Of a DNA stretch of 18,907 bases, positions 7,890-14,340 are shown one piece after another. Origin of the DNA: JAFGSZ01 sp964492185 (lineage in GTDB: Bacteria; Bacteroidota; Bacteroidia; Bacteroidales; UBA10428). The notes below the pieces were generated by a model that was given only the letters and a program-made list of their open reading frames with translations, did no database searches and was not told the origin of the DNA. The stretch spans positions 1-18,907 of the forward strand of contig CAZBJH010000065.1 in assembly GCA_964492185.1 (NCBI GenBank). The letters are read 5' to 3'. The position numbers and the translations under genes were made by a program. Positions within the stretch are counted from its first letter, which is position 1, and each line of letters opens with the position of its first letter.

Positions 7890-8423
7890 TCCGGAATGAA
7901 ATTTGGCCCCACTGAAGACCGGGCACCCTGGAGCACGCGTTCAGATCCGTCATACGATGCAGAACTGATCGCCATATGGCGTTTATATGCAAAAATACAT
8001 ACGCGGTTGGCGGATTATAGTTATGCACATGCTGTAGAGGCCCATGAAACAGGTATGCCGGTTGCCCGTCCGTTATTCCTGCATTTCCCGGAACAGGAAG
8101 AAGCATGGGCCGACTGGCAAACATACCTGTATGGCAATGATATACTGGTGTCGGCTATATGGAAAAAAGGAAAAACCACTCATCGCCTTTATCTGCCGGC
8201 AGGTGAAAAATGGCAGGATGCATGGAATACGGAAAAAACCTATGAAGGGGGGCAGTGGATTGAAGCAGATGCGCCTCTGTATAAAATACCTGTTTTCATT
8301 CGCGAAGGTTCAACAATCGATCTTGGTGACCTTAAGGCATTATATCAGGAATCCCTTGATATTGCCGGTAAAAAGCCTGATCTGGCCAAACTCGAAAACC
8401 AGGCTTTCAATAAGGAAAAATAA
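7890..8423 (+). pseudogene. GH31 glycosidase remnant, C-terminal third only
   Basis: From MKFGPTEDRAPW to NKEK at 8423, the frame matches the end of GH31 enzymes of the YicI/alpha-xylosidase type. Visible pieces include YDAELIAIWRLYAKIHTRLADYSYA, GMPVARPLFLHFPEQ, LYGNDILVSAIWKKGK, YLPAGEKWQDAW, YEGGQWIEADAPLYKIPVFIREGS and a DLGDL tail. Roughly the last 175 residues of a protein normally over 650 long are kept. The catalytic aspartates of the barrel would lie upstream and are absent. Upstream of about 7890, no frame shows GH31 sequence and the nominal start would be TTG. The open part has no stop or frameshift, so the deletion may be recent. The product, if made, would be inactive. Confidence 0.82.
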
Positions 8424-8426
8424 ATA

Positions 8427-8769
8427 GTGTCTGTCCATAATGTCCGATATCCGCGTTGCTGCCAAAATTTTAAATCCTCGAATACCTTAGTATACCGCGA
8501 TTTAAAATGTTTTTCACAACGTGTTTAATTTTTAAATGAGTTAAAGAGCTCACTTTTATAATAAGTTCTTTAACTCATTTAAGATAAACAACTGGCGAAC
8601 AACTACCACCAACTTTGATTAAACGAAATAACAACTTAATTACTAATAACTTAACTAATATATATTCGAATTAACAACAAGCTTTCAATAAGCCACCATC
8701 CAACTTATTTGCTATAAAACTGACTTACAGTTAAATCGTATACAATTAATATTTATTTTGGACAGCTGT
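8427..8769. mobile_element. Putative MITE-like element with internal stem-loops
   Basis: The left end GTGTCTGTCCATAATGTCC (8427-8445) matches the element-end motif of 434-506 and 18689-18713 at about 17 of 19 positions. A possible right end, TTTTGGACAGCTGTG near 8755-8769, is inverse over CTGTCCAWAAT only. Between them, ATTTTAAATC (8467-8476) pairs perfectly with GATTTAAAAT (8499-8508), and a second long hairpin lies at 8532-8582. There is no coding potential. The left end sits 3 bp after the GH31 remnant's stop. The right boundary and target duplication are uncertain. Confidence 0.45.
8532..8582. repeat. Palindromic repeat, inverted copy of the 18790-18907 array core
   Basis: Arms TTAAATGAGTTAAAGAGCT (8532-8550) and AGTTCTTTAACTCATTTAA (8564-8582) pair at 18 of 19 positions around a 13-nt loop. 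The reverse complement of 8551-8582 (32 nt) is identical to the last 32 nt of the 47-bp tandem unit at 18814-18860. A perfect 32-nt match 10 kb away in opposite orientation shows a dispersed repeat family. Confidence 0.8.
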
Positions 8770-8870
8770 GTTTTAAAGTATTAAAACATAAAAAATTATA
8801 TTGCCAAAAAAAATGCAATCATAAAACTTTAACTTTGCTAACCTAACGAAAAAGCAAAAACAACAATTTC
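8770..8870. other. AT-rich leader before the TonB-dependent receptor
   Basis: Apart from the -7 box at 8830-8837 I see no feature here. The base composition is strongly A-rich, as in leaders of Bacteroidota genes that lack a Shine-Dalgarno sequence. Confidence 0.4.
8830..8837 (+). promoter_or_regulatory. Bacteroidetes -7 box for the TonB receptor operon
   Basis: TAACTTTG is an exact TAnnTTTG element 33 bp before the ATG at 8871. The nearest upstream TTG (8801-8803) is 26 bp away, longer than the usual 19-21, so the -33 partner is weak. The position and spacing to the start match the box found for the serine hydrolase. Confidence 0.5.
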
Positions 8871-11225
8871 ATGATTAAAATAATACTCATTTTAGTCTTA
8901 CTGAATATTTCCAGTATTATTAAAGGACAAGATAAAAATAAAGAAGTTTTATATCAAAACATCAATGGCATTGTAAGAGATTCCGAAACAAATAAACCTA
9001 TAGCAGGAGCAACCATAGTTATAGAAGAAACCAATCATGGATCAATCACGGACAGCCTGGGAAAATTCATTTTGAAATGTTCAACAGGAAGGCATAATTT
9101 AATTTTTTCCCATGTAGGTTATCAAAATCAAAAAAAATCCATGTTTGTTAACAGCGGTCATGAGAGTAATCTTTTGATCATATTAGAACCAAACATAACA
9201 CGAATATCCGGAGTTATTGTAAAAGCTCCTTTTCAAAAGGAAAAACCCATTAATAAATTAGTTTACGCCAGCGGCAGAAGTTTTTCAACAGAAGATGCAT
9301 ACCGGTACGCGGGAACACTTGGTGATGCAGCAAGGATGGTAAGAAATTATGCTGGTGTGATGCCTGAAAGGGACGACCGGAATGATATTATCATAAGAGG
9401 TAATTCGCCAACGGGCTTGTTGTGGAGGATCAACGATATAGAAATACCCAATCCGAACCACTTCGGAGGAATAGGACTTACAGGCAGTACGGTTACCTTG
9501 CTGAATACCAACATGATAACCAATTCTGATTTTATTACCGGCGCTTTTCCTGCAGAATACGGCAATGCTATGTCTGGCGTTTTTGACCTGAAATTGAAAA
9601 AACCAAATCCCGACAAACATGAATTCCGTTTTCAAACCGGATGGAACGGTTTTGAATTAGGTGCTGAAGGTCCGTTCTCAAAAAAAAAGAATACAGGCAC
9701 TCACATGACTGCCTATAGATATTCCTTTCTGGATGTAATGGACAAAATAGGTGTAGATTTTGGCATTGTCCCTCAATACCAGGATTTTACGACAATCATA
9801 AACTTAAATGTATCTCCAAAATCAAACATTTCATTAATCGGTTTATGGGGAACCAGTTTTATCGAATTGGATGACCATGACAGGGAAATGGAAGAAATAA
9901 AAACATTACACGGGCAACATTTAAAAACAGGCTCAGATCTGTTGCTGGGTGGCATTAATGCAAAGTACAAACCCGACAATAACAATCAGTTAAACCTGAG
10001 CTTTTCTGCTTTAAGAAACTTAATTACAACGAGGAATGACACTTTCAATTTAAAAACAGACCAAAAATCTAATATCTGGCATGAAAATTCTGTAGAGAAT
10101 AAGTACTCATTTTTTGCAGAGCTTACTAATTATTCTATTCCTAAGAATTTAATAAAAACCGGTATTCGTTGGGAGACAAATGATATTAATTATTTTCAGG
10201 AAGGCATAATAAGAGAAGGCTTGTATGATACCCTGGTCGATAGTAAAGAAATTCTGCACCTTTTCCGGTTTTACATGCAGGATGAATATCGATTTTCGAA
10301 TAGTTTTAATCTGACACTGGGATTCCATTCCTTGTATTTTTTCTTCAATCATTCTTTTGCGATTGAACCCAGGATGGCCATAAAATATAAACCATTCCAA
10401 AATCACACATTATCATTTGCTTATGGAAGGCACAATCAAATCCAGGTCCGTAGTTTATATTTACTTCAAACCCCCACACCTGAAGGCCCCCTGCTAACCA
10501 ACAGAAATCTTGATTACTCCGTTGCTGACCATTGGGTTGTTTCGCATGATTGGTCAGTTTGGAAAAATGCACGAATTAAAACAGAAGCTTATTATCAATA
10601 TTTACACCAAATTCCGGTTGAAGAAAAAGACAGTTCTGTTTTTTCTATGCTGAATTCCGGCGCTGATTTTTACACTAAAATAAACGATAGCCTTGTAAAT
10701 AAGGGAAAAGGAAAAAATTATGGCATTGAACTTACTTTTGAAAAGTTCTTTGATAATCACTATTATTTTATGGTCAATAGTACCTTGTATCAATCTAAAT
10801 ATACCGGTGGGGATAATCGATGGAGAAATACAGTGTTTAATACCTCCTATATCCTCAACCTGGTTACCGGTTACGAATGGTCCCCTGTAAAAAATAAAAC
10901 TTTTGGTGCAGACCTGAATTTAACATTTGCCGGGGGTAAGCCCTACATTCCTGTGAAAGAGCAAGAGTCAACCGAACAAAATAAGGTGGTTTATGACTAT
11001 TCAAAAGCTTATAAATACAGGTATAATGAATATTTCAGGACCGATTTAAAGTTATATTACAGGATGAATTATAGTAAGTTCTATATCGAATTTGCTGTTG
11101 ACCTGCAAAATTTAACAAATAATAAAAATATTTTTTACCGTGAATTTATTCCTGAAACAGGTGATTATAATACTTATTATCATATGAAATTTTTTCCCAT
11201 GTACACATTCAAATGTTTGTTTTAA
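8871..11225 (+). CDS. TonB-dependent receptor with N-terminal carboxypeptidase-regulatory-like domain
   Basis: A 784-residue outer-membrane active transporter. The signal peptide (1-19, ending KGQ) is followed at 30-108 by a CarboxypepD_reg-like beta-sandwich: INGIVRDSETNKPIAGATIVI, GSITDSLGKFIL, FSHVGYQNQKKS. The plug (about 140-245) includes DIIIRGNSPTGLLWRINDIEIPNP (172-195) and AFPAEYGNAMSGVFDLKLK. The rest is barrel strands, ending MYTFKCLF with a terminal phenylalanine. It is shorter than SusC proteins (about 1000 residues) and has no SusD partner, so a glycan role is not indicated; siderophore, metal, peptide or another ligand is possible. The next gene starts 1 bp after the stop, so the two are surely co-transcribed. 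The gene is more AT-rich than the dnaB and GH51 regions. Confidence 0.93.
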   Translation: MIKIILILVLLNISSIIKGQDKNKEVLYQNINGIVRDSETNKPIAGATIVIEETNHGSITDSLGKFILKCSTGRHNLIFSHVGYQNQKKSMFVNSGHESNLLIILEPNITRISGVIVKAPFQKEKPINKLVYASGRSFSTEDAYRYAGTLGDAARMVRNYAGVMPERDDRNDIIIRGNSPTGLLWRINDIEIPNPNHFGGIGLTGSTVTLLNTNMITNSDFITGAFPAEYGNAMSGVFDLKLKKPNPDKHEFRFQTGWNGFELGAEGPFSKKKNTGTHMTAYRYSFLDVMDKIGVDFGIVPQYQDFTTIINLNVSPKSNISLIGLWGTSFIELDDHDREMEEIKTLHGQHLKTGSDLLLGGINAKYKPDNNNQLNLSFSALRNLITTRNDTFNLKTDQKSNIWHENSVENKYSFFAELTNYSIPKNLIKTGIRWETNDINYFQEGIIREGLYDTLVDSKEILHLFRFYMQDEYRFSNSFNLTLGFHSLYFFFNHSFAIEPRMAIKYKPFQNHTLSFAYGRHNQIQVRSLYLLQTPTPEGPLLTNRNLDYSVADHWVVSHDWSVWKNARIKTEAYYQYLHQIPVEEKDSSVFSMLNSGADFYTKINDSLVNKGKGKNYGIELTFEKFFDNHYYFMVNSTLYQSKYTGGDNRWRNTVFNTSYILNLVTGYEWSPVKNKTFGADLNLTFAGGKPYIPVKEQESTEQNKVVYDYSKAYKYRYNEYFRTDLKLYYRMNYSKFYIEFAVDLQNLTNNKNIFYREFIPETGDYNTYYHMKFFPMYTFKCLF

Positions 11226-11226
11226 T

Positions 11227-12099
11227 ATGCCGGTTGGTAAAATGAAATATACTCTTTCTGTTTTCTTTTTTATTTCAAGCATTCTAAATTCTTTTGCTTC
11301 ATGTCAGGAAAAGAAGAAAATAATACTGATAAGTGATTCTACTGTAACAACCCAGGAAATTGATTTTGAAAATATGCTACATCCGATGGATGCGTTTACT
11401 GCTTTCACTTTCAGTAAATCGGAGTGGTCTTACAATCAACCCATTGGGCTTACTCCCGGATGGATGTGGTGGGGTCTTTCAGATAGAATTACTACTGAAA
11501 TTGATATTCAATCATGGTTGGGTGGTGTTCCAAGTATTAACTTTAGATTTGCCCTAATACCTTTTAGAAAATCATACGGATTGGCATATGAATTAATGTA
11601 TCAATATCTACCAAAGTTTATTAACCAGTTTAATGAGTATAATTACATGGTAGCCGGCAGACAAGGAAACCATTTCTACCACCATCTAAATCTTTCCTAT
11701 TCCTGTTTACCAAAAACATTTTTCCATTTGTCATTTGGTTTTTCCTATACTGAAAATCTTAGTATAGAAAATTCGGAGAGAGATGAATTTTACGGAAAAA
11801 AGTTCATTGATCTGTTTTCTCCTGATATGTCAATCTCTATTGATTATCGATTAAGCGGACGGACTTCTTTTAACTTTTCATCCTCATACGGTAACACTTT
11901 CGTATACATGGACAATATTCCAAGGAAAATTCAGTGTATGCTGGGAACAAGGTACAAACCATTTGTGAAAATCAAATATGGTATATTGAATACGCTTCAT
12001 ATTGAATTTGCATTGTTATATATGAATTTCCCGGATGCTAAAGAAAACATTATTTCACCCTATGGATATATATACTGGCAATGGAAAAGAAAAAAGTAG
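11227..12099 (+). CDS. Uncharacterised secreted protein, probable outer-membrane beta-barrel
   Basis: A 290-residue protein whose family I do not recognise. A signal peptide covers about residues 6-27; the alternative start ATG at 11242 (MKYTLSVFFF) gives 285 residues and a more typical n-region. SFASCQ could be a poor lipobox. After a charged, polar stretch (about 28-60) come amphipathic strands with many Tyr/Phe/Trp: GWMWWGLSDRITTEIDIQSW, INFRFALIPFRKSYGLAYELMYQYL, FFHLSFGFSYTENLS, MSISIDYRLSGRTSFNFSSSYGN, LHIEFALLYMNF. The protein ends YIYWQWKRKK. This resembles a 10-12-strand barrel. One bp separates it from the TonB receptor, suggesting translational coupling and a joint role, for example as an accessory or surface partner. 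That role is inference. Confidence 0.75.
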   Translation: MPVGKMKYTLSVFFFISSILNSFASCQEKKKIILISDSTVTTQEIDFENMLHPMDAFTAFTFSKSEWSYNQPIGLTPGWMWWGLSDRITTEIDIQSWLGGVPSINFRFALIPFRKSYGLAYELMYQYLPKFINQFNEYNYMVAGRQGNHFYHHLNLSYSCLPKTFFHLSFGFSYTENLSIENSERDEFYGKKFIDLFSPDMSISIDYRLSGRTSFNFSSSYGNTFVYMDNIPRKIQCMLGTRYKPFVKIKYGILNTLHIEFALLYMNFPDAKENIISPYGYIYWQWKRKK

Positions 12100-12133
12100 G
12101 AAATCAGCAGGGTTTATATTTTTTTGTGCAATC

Positions 12134-12151
12134 CGGGGTTGGACCGAATTA
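12134..12151 (+). repeat. Solo end motif of the 16517-16690 element
   Basis: CGGGGTTGGACCGAATTA matches CGGGGTCGGACTGAATTA at 16517-16534 in 16 of 18 positions and the inverse copy at 16673-16690 about as well. Similarity does not clearly extend further right. No paired inverse end was found nearby, so this is probably a fragment of the same element family. Confidence 0.45.
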
Positions 12152-12326
12152 TACTTTTAGGTAAATTTTTGCGGTATAGCCGATTGATACATTCGCAAGA
12201 TCTTTCCTTAAAGGTATCATTTTATTCCCAAAATGGGCCCTCGTATCTCTATGACCTATAAACAACTGTATTTTTAGTATATTTTGTTCAGTATTAATAA
12301 TATAACCTTGTTCGACTGGGTTCTGG
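12152..12326. other. Non-coding stretch after the TonB receptor/barrel unit
   Basis: I see no gene, RNA or strong hairpin here. An AAAGGTATCATTTTATTCCC stretch near 12214 stands out only by base composition. Confidence 0.35.
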
Positions 12327-12470
12327 ATGACTAAGTTTTGGATGGGTTCTGGGGGGGCTGGGGAAGAATCAAAGAAAACAGGTAAGCCTAAAGCAAATTA
12401 CATGTTTGAAGTGATGAGTGAACAGGAAGAAAAAATCATGTCAGCTTTTAGGGTTATAAAAACCGGGTAA
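12327..12470 (+). CDS. Possible small ORF, 47 residues, unrecognised
   Basis: An ATG at 12327 opens a 47-codon frame ending TAA at 12470. It begins MTKFWMGSGGAGEESKK and ends with a polar, helix-prone stretch (FEVMSEQEEKIMSAFRVIKT). The first half lies in G-rich DNA with internal TTCTGG/GGGTTCTGG repetition, which argues against a real gene; the second half has gene-like composition. There is no clear ribosome-binding site or -7 box. It could be a real small protein, the C-terminal scrap of a lost gene, or chance. No function is proposed. Confidence 0.2.
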   Translation: MTKFWMGSGGAGEESKKTGKPKANYMFEVMSEQEEKIMSAFRVIKTG

Positions 12471-12601
12471 TTATGGCTGAACATAGGGCCAGAAAGATGG
12501 CGGCATGTAACTTGCCCCATGGTACCGGGAGTCCTCACACATGGGATAAATCAGACATTCCATTCTGGCTGGCGCGAGTTTGTATCCCATGCCCGATCCG
12601 T
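12471..12601. other. Non-coding tail downstream of the YdjM-like pseudogene
   Basis: Short open frames on both strands exist here but none has recognisable content or a start signal. I see nothing else. Confidence 0.35.
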
Positions 12602-13120
12602 TCACCAGATCGTCATTAATAAATTTTTTGCATTTTGAATTGGGCCATCTTTGCTTTTTTTTCTGATCCTGACATACAACACCCAAAGAATTATGGCTAA
12701 AGGAATAAACACCAGGTCGTAATATATCCAGTAAGGATACGAAATAAGCCGTTGGCCAATTACCCCGTTCAGTGGATAAAAGAACGAGATTCCGCCGGAA
12801 ATTCCGTCGGCCGGTATATGAAGAAATGTAGCCGTCCAGAATAACAGTGAAAAACGCAGGTACCCTGCTTTTATATATTTTTTTGAAATAATCAATACCA
12901 CCGGGAATAATATCAGTAAAAACCAGATAGTATGTGTATAGCTGTGCAGTCGTGCCTGCATGGAGAAATGCGGCCATAACACATCCGGCAGTATGCCTCC
13001 CAGTCCGATAAGAAATAGTTGCCCCGTACTTACAAAAGGTTTTCAGGAACTTTTGGCGCGGATAATTCCGGCCAGTGAGACGGCGGCAACAGGCAGGCAG
13101 GCATGGGTTCCTAGAAACAT
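12602..13120 (-). pseudogene. YdjM-like membrane-bound metal-dependent hydrolase, broken by an in-frame TGA
   Basis: Read from ATG at 13120, the frame gives MFLGTHACLPVAAVSLAGII, then a TGA at codon 26 (13045-13043). It continues without frame change through LFLIGLGGILPDVLWP, RLHSYTHTIW, several hydrophobic helices, FLHIPADGISGG and a charged C-terminus. The early His, the PD pair, the H-x-x-TH motif and the late HxxAD match the pattern of PF04307 (YdjM, LexA-regulated inner-membrane) proteins, whose biochemical role is poorly known. Total length of 172 codons fits that family. The first 25 codons are needed for the first helix and the conserved His, so the gene is probably inactive unless the stop is read through or is a sequence error. 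An internal GTG at 12982 is a poor alternative start. Confidence 0.7.
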
Positions 13121-13229
13121 GATATGCAGGTTATGAAAAAACAGAGGTTTAAATATATTAAAAAAATTATTATTTTGCAGTATCGCGGTTATGCAGTTAT
13201 GTAGTTCAGAAATTGAAATAAGAGATTAT

Positions 13230-13475
13230 TATATAGGGTCTGCTGAAAAAGTCTGTAGTGCATCAGATACAAGGCGGCAAAGCGAAGCTGTATAAGAATA
13301 CCGCGAGCTGCAGCCAACCCGGTAGATGATGTGCTACAGACTAACGGAATATTATCCTTAATAAATGCAAAGGATTTTATTAGTATGAGTTAAAAACCTT
13401 GCACTTAACAAACAATTAATTGCTATATTATACTGATTATTAATCTATTTCGTGTTTTTCAGCAGGCCTTATATA
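13230..13475. mobile_element. MITE-like element, 246 bp, with nested hairpin
   Basis: The left end GGGTCTGCTGAAAAA (13236-13250) and right end TTTTTCAGCAGGCCT (13455-13469) are inverted repeats, each flanked by TATATA on the outside. Including TATATA, 19 of 21 positions match. TATATA is self-complementary, so it may be a target-site duplication. Inside, AGTCTGTAGTGCATCA (13250-13265) pairs with TGATGTGCTACAGACT (13327-13342) at 14 of 16 positions around a GC-richer loop. There is no transposase. A 16-nt end copy also occurs at 3539-3554. The right end lies 32 bp before the hydrolase start at 13508, so the hydrolase promoter probably lies in or next to the element. Confidence 0.78.
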
Positions 13476-13507
13476 TTGGTATTTTTATCCATAAATTATC
13501 GTTCATC

Positions 13508-14314
13508 ATGAATAATAAACACATAAGTATATTTTGTCTGGTCTGTTTTTTTATGATATATGCTGCTGGTACAGAGAATTATGCCCAGCAGCCGGTAAGC
13601 AATACACCCGTCAAACCGGTGATTGTCATTGTACATGGTGCATGGGGCGGAGGATGGGCTTTCCGTGAGGTGGATTCGTTGCTGAGTGCAGGAGGATATA
13701 AAGTTTACCGGCCAACGCTCACCGGTCAGGGTGAAAGGGTTCACCTGGCCTCATCAGATATCGGTTTAGACACACATATTAAAGATATTGTGAATGTTTT
13801 CCTGTATGAGGAACTCAAAGATGTCATCCTGGTGGGGCATAGCTATGGCGGGATGGTGATCACTGGTGTGGCCGACAGTATACCTGAACGCATCCGGCAT
13901 TTGATATATGCTGATGCCTTTTTGCCTTACGATAAAGAGTCGGTACGGCAACTGACCAGCACAGATGATGGAACAGGAATAGGACGGATGAACCGGGATG
14001 GCTTTGTTATACCGGTTTGGGTAAAGTCGGATCAGCAACCTCCAAAGGATGTTCCCCATTCCCTGAAAACCTTTACCGATATCCTCTCTTTGACCAACGA
14101 ACGAGCAGGTCAAATTCCGGGATCCTATATTCTTACCGTGGATAAGGGTAAGAAAGCAGAGCAGGATGCTTTTTCAAAATATGCCCGCCGGGCCAGTGAA
14201 CGCGACTGGCCTGTTTACTATATGGAAACAGGACATAATATGCAATGGAGCATGCCGGAAGAATTTGTTATTTTGCTGACAGATATTATAAATGAAACCA
14301 ATCCATTAGAATAA
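13508..14314 (+). CDS. Secreted alpha/beta hydrolase, hydroxynitrile lyase/methylesterase-like
   Basis: A 268-residue exported alpha/beta-hydrolase. The signal peptide is about 1-27 (FCLVCFFMIYAAGTENYAQQ). The oxyanion-hole strand is VIVIVHGAWGGGWAF (H43-G44); the nucleophile elbow is VGHSYGGMV with S112. The catalytic acid may be D212 in ILTVDKGKK, and the catalytic His is H243 in ETGHNMQWSMPEEF. The HGAWGGGW start and the arrangement after the elbow (LIYADAFLP) fit the salicylate-methylesterase/hydroxynitrile-lyase-like group common in bacteria. The natural substrate is unknown, with a carboxylic ester most likely. It is convergent with the GT-C gene, 26 bp apart, and lies immediately downstream of a MITE-like insertion. 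Confidence 0.88.
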   Translation: MNNKHISIFCLVCFFMIYAAGTENYAQQPVSNTPVKPVIVIVHGAWGGGWAFREVDSLLSAGGYKVYRPTLTGQGERVHLASSDIGLDTHIKDIVNVFLYEELKDVILVGHSYGGMVITGVADSIPERIRHLIYADAFLPYDKESVRQLTSTDDGTGIGRMNRDGFVIPVWVKSDQQPPKDVPHSLKTFTDILSLTNERAGQIPGSYILTVDKGKKAEQDAFSKYARRASERDWPVYYMETGHNMQWSMPEEFVILLTDIINETNPLE

Positions 14315-14340
14315 GTCGTTGGAATATTGGGTATAATTCA

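Noticed and set aside
12471..12977. 168-codon minus-strand frame across the YdjM-like remnant
   Set aside because: The frame holding the PD, THT and HIPAD motifs is the other one (12602-13120). This one has no recognisable family content.
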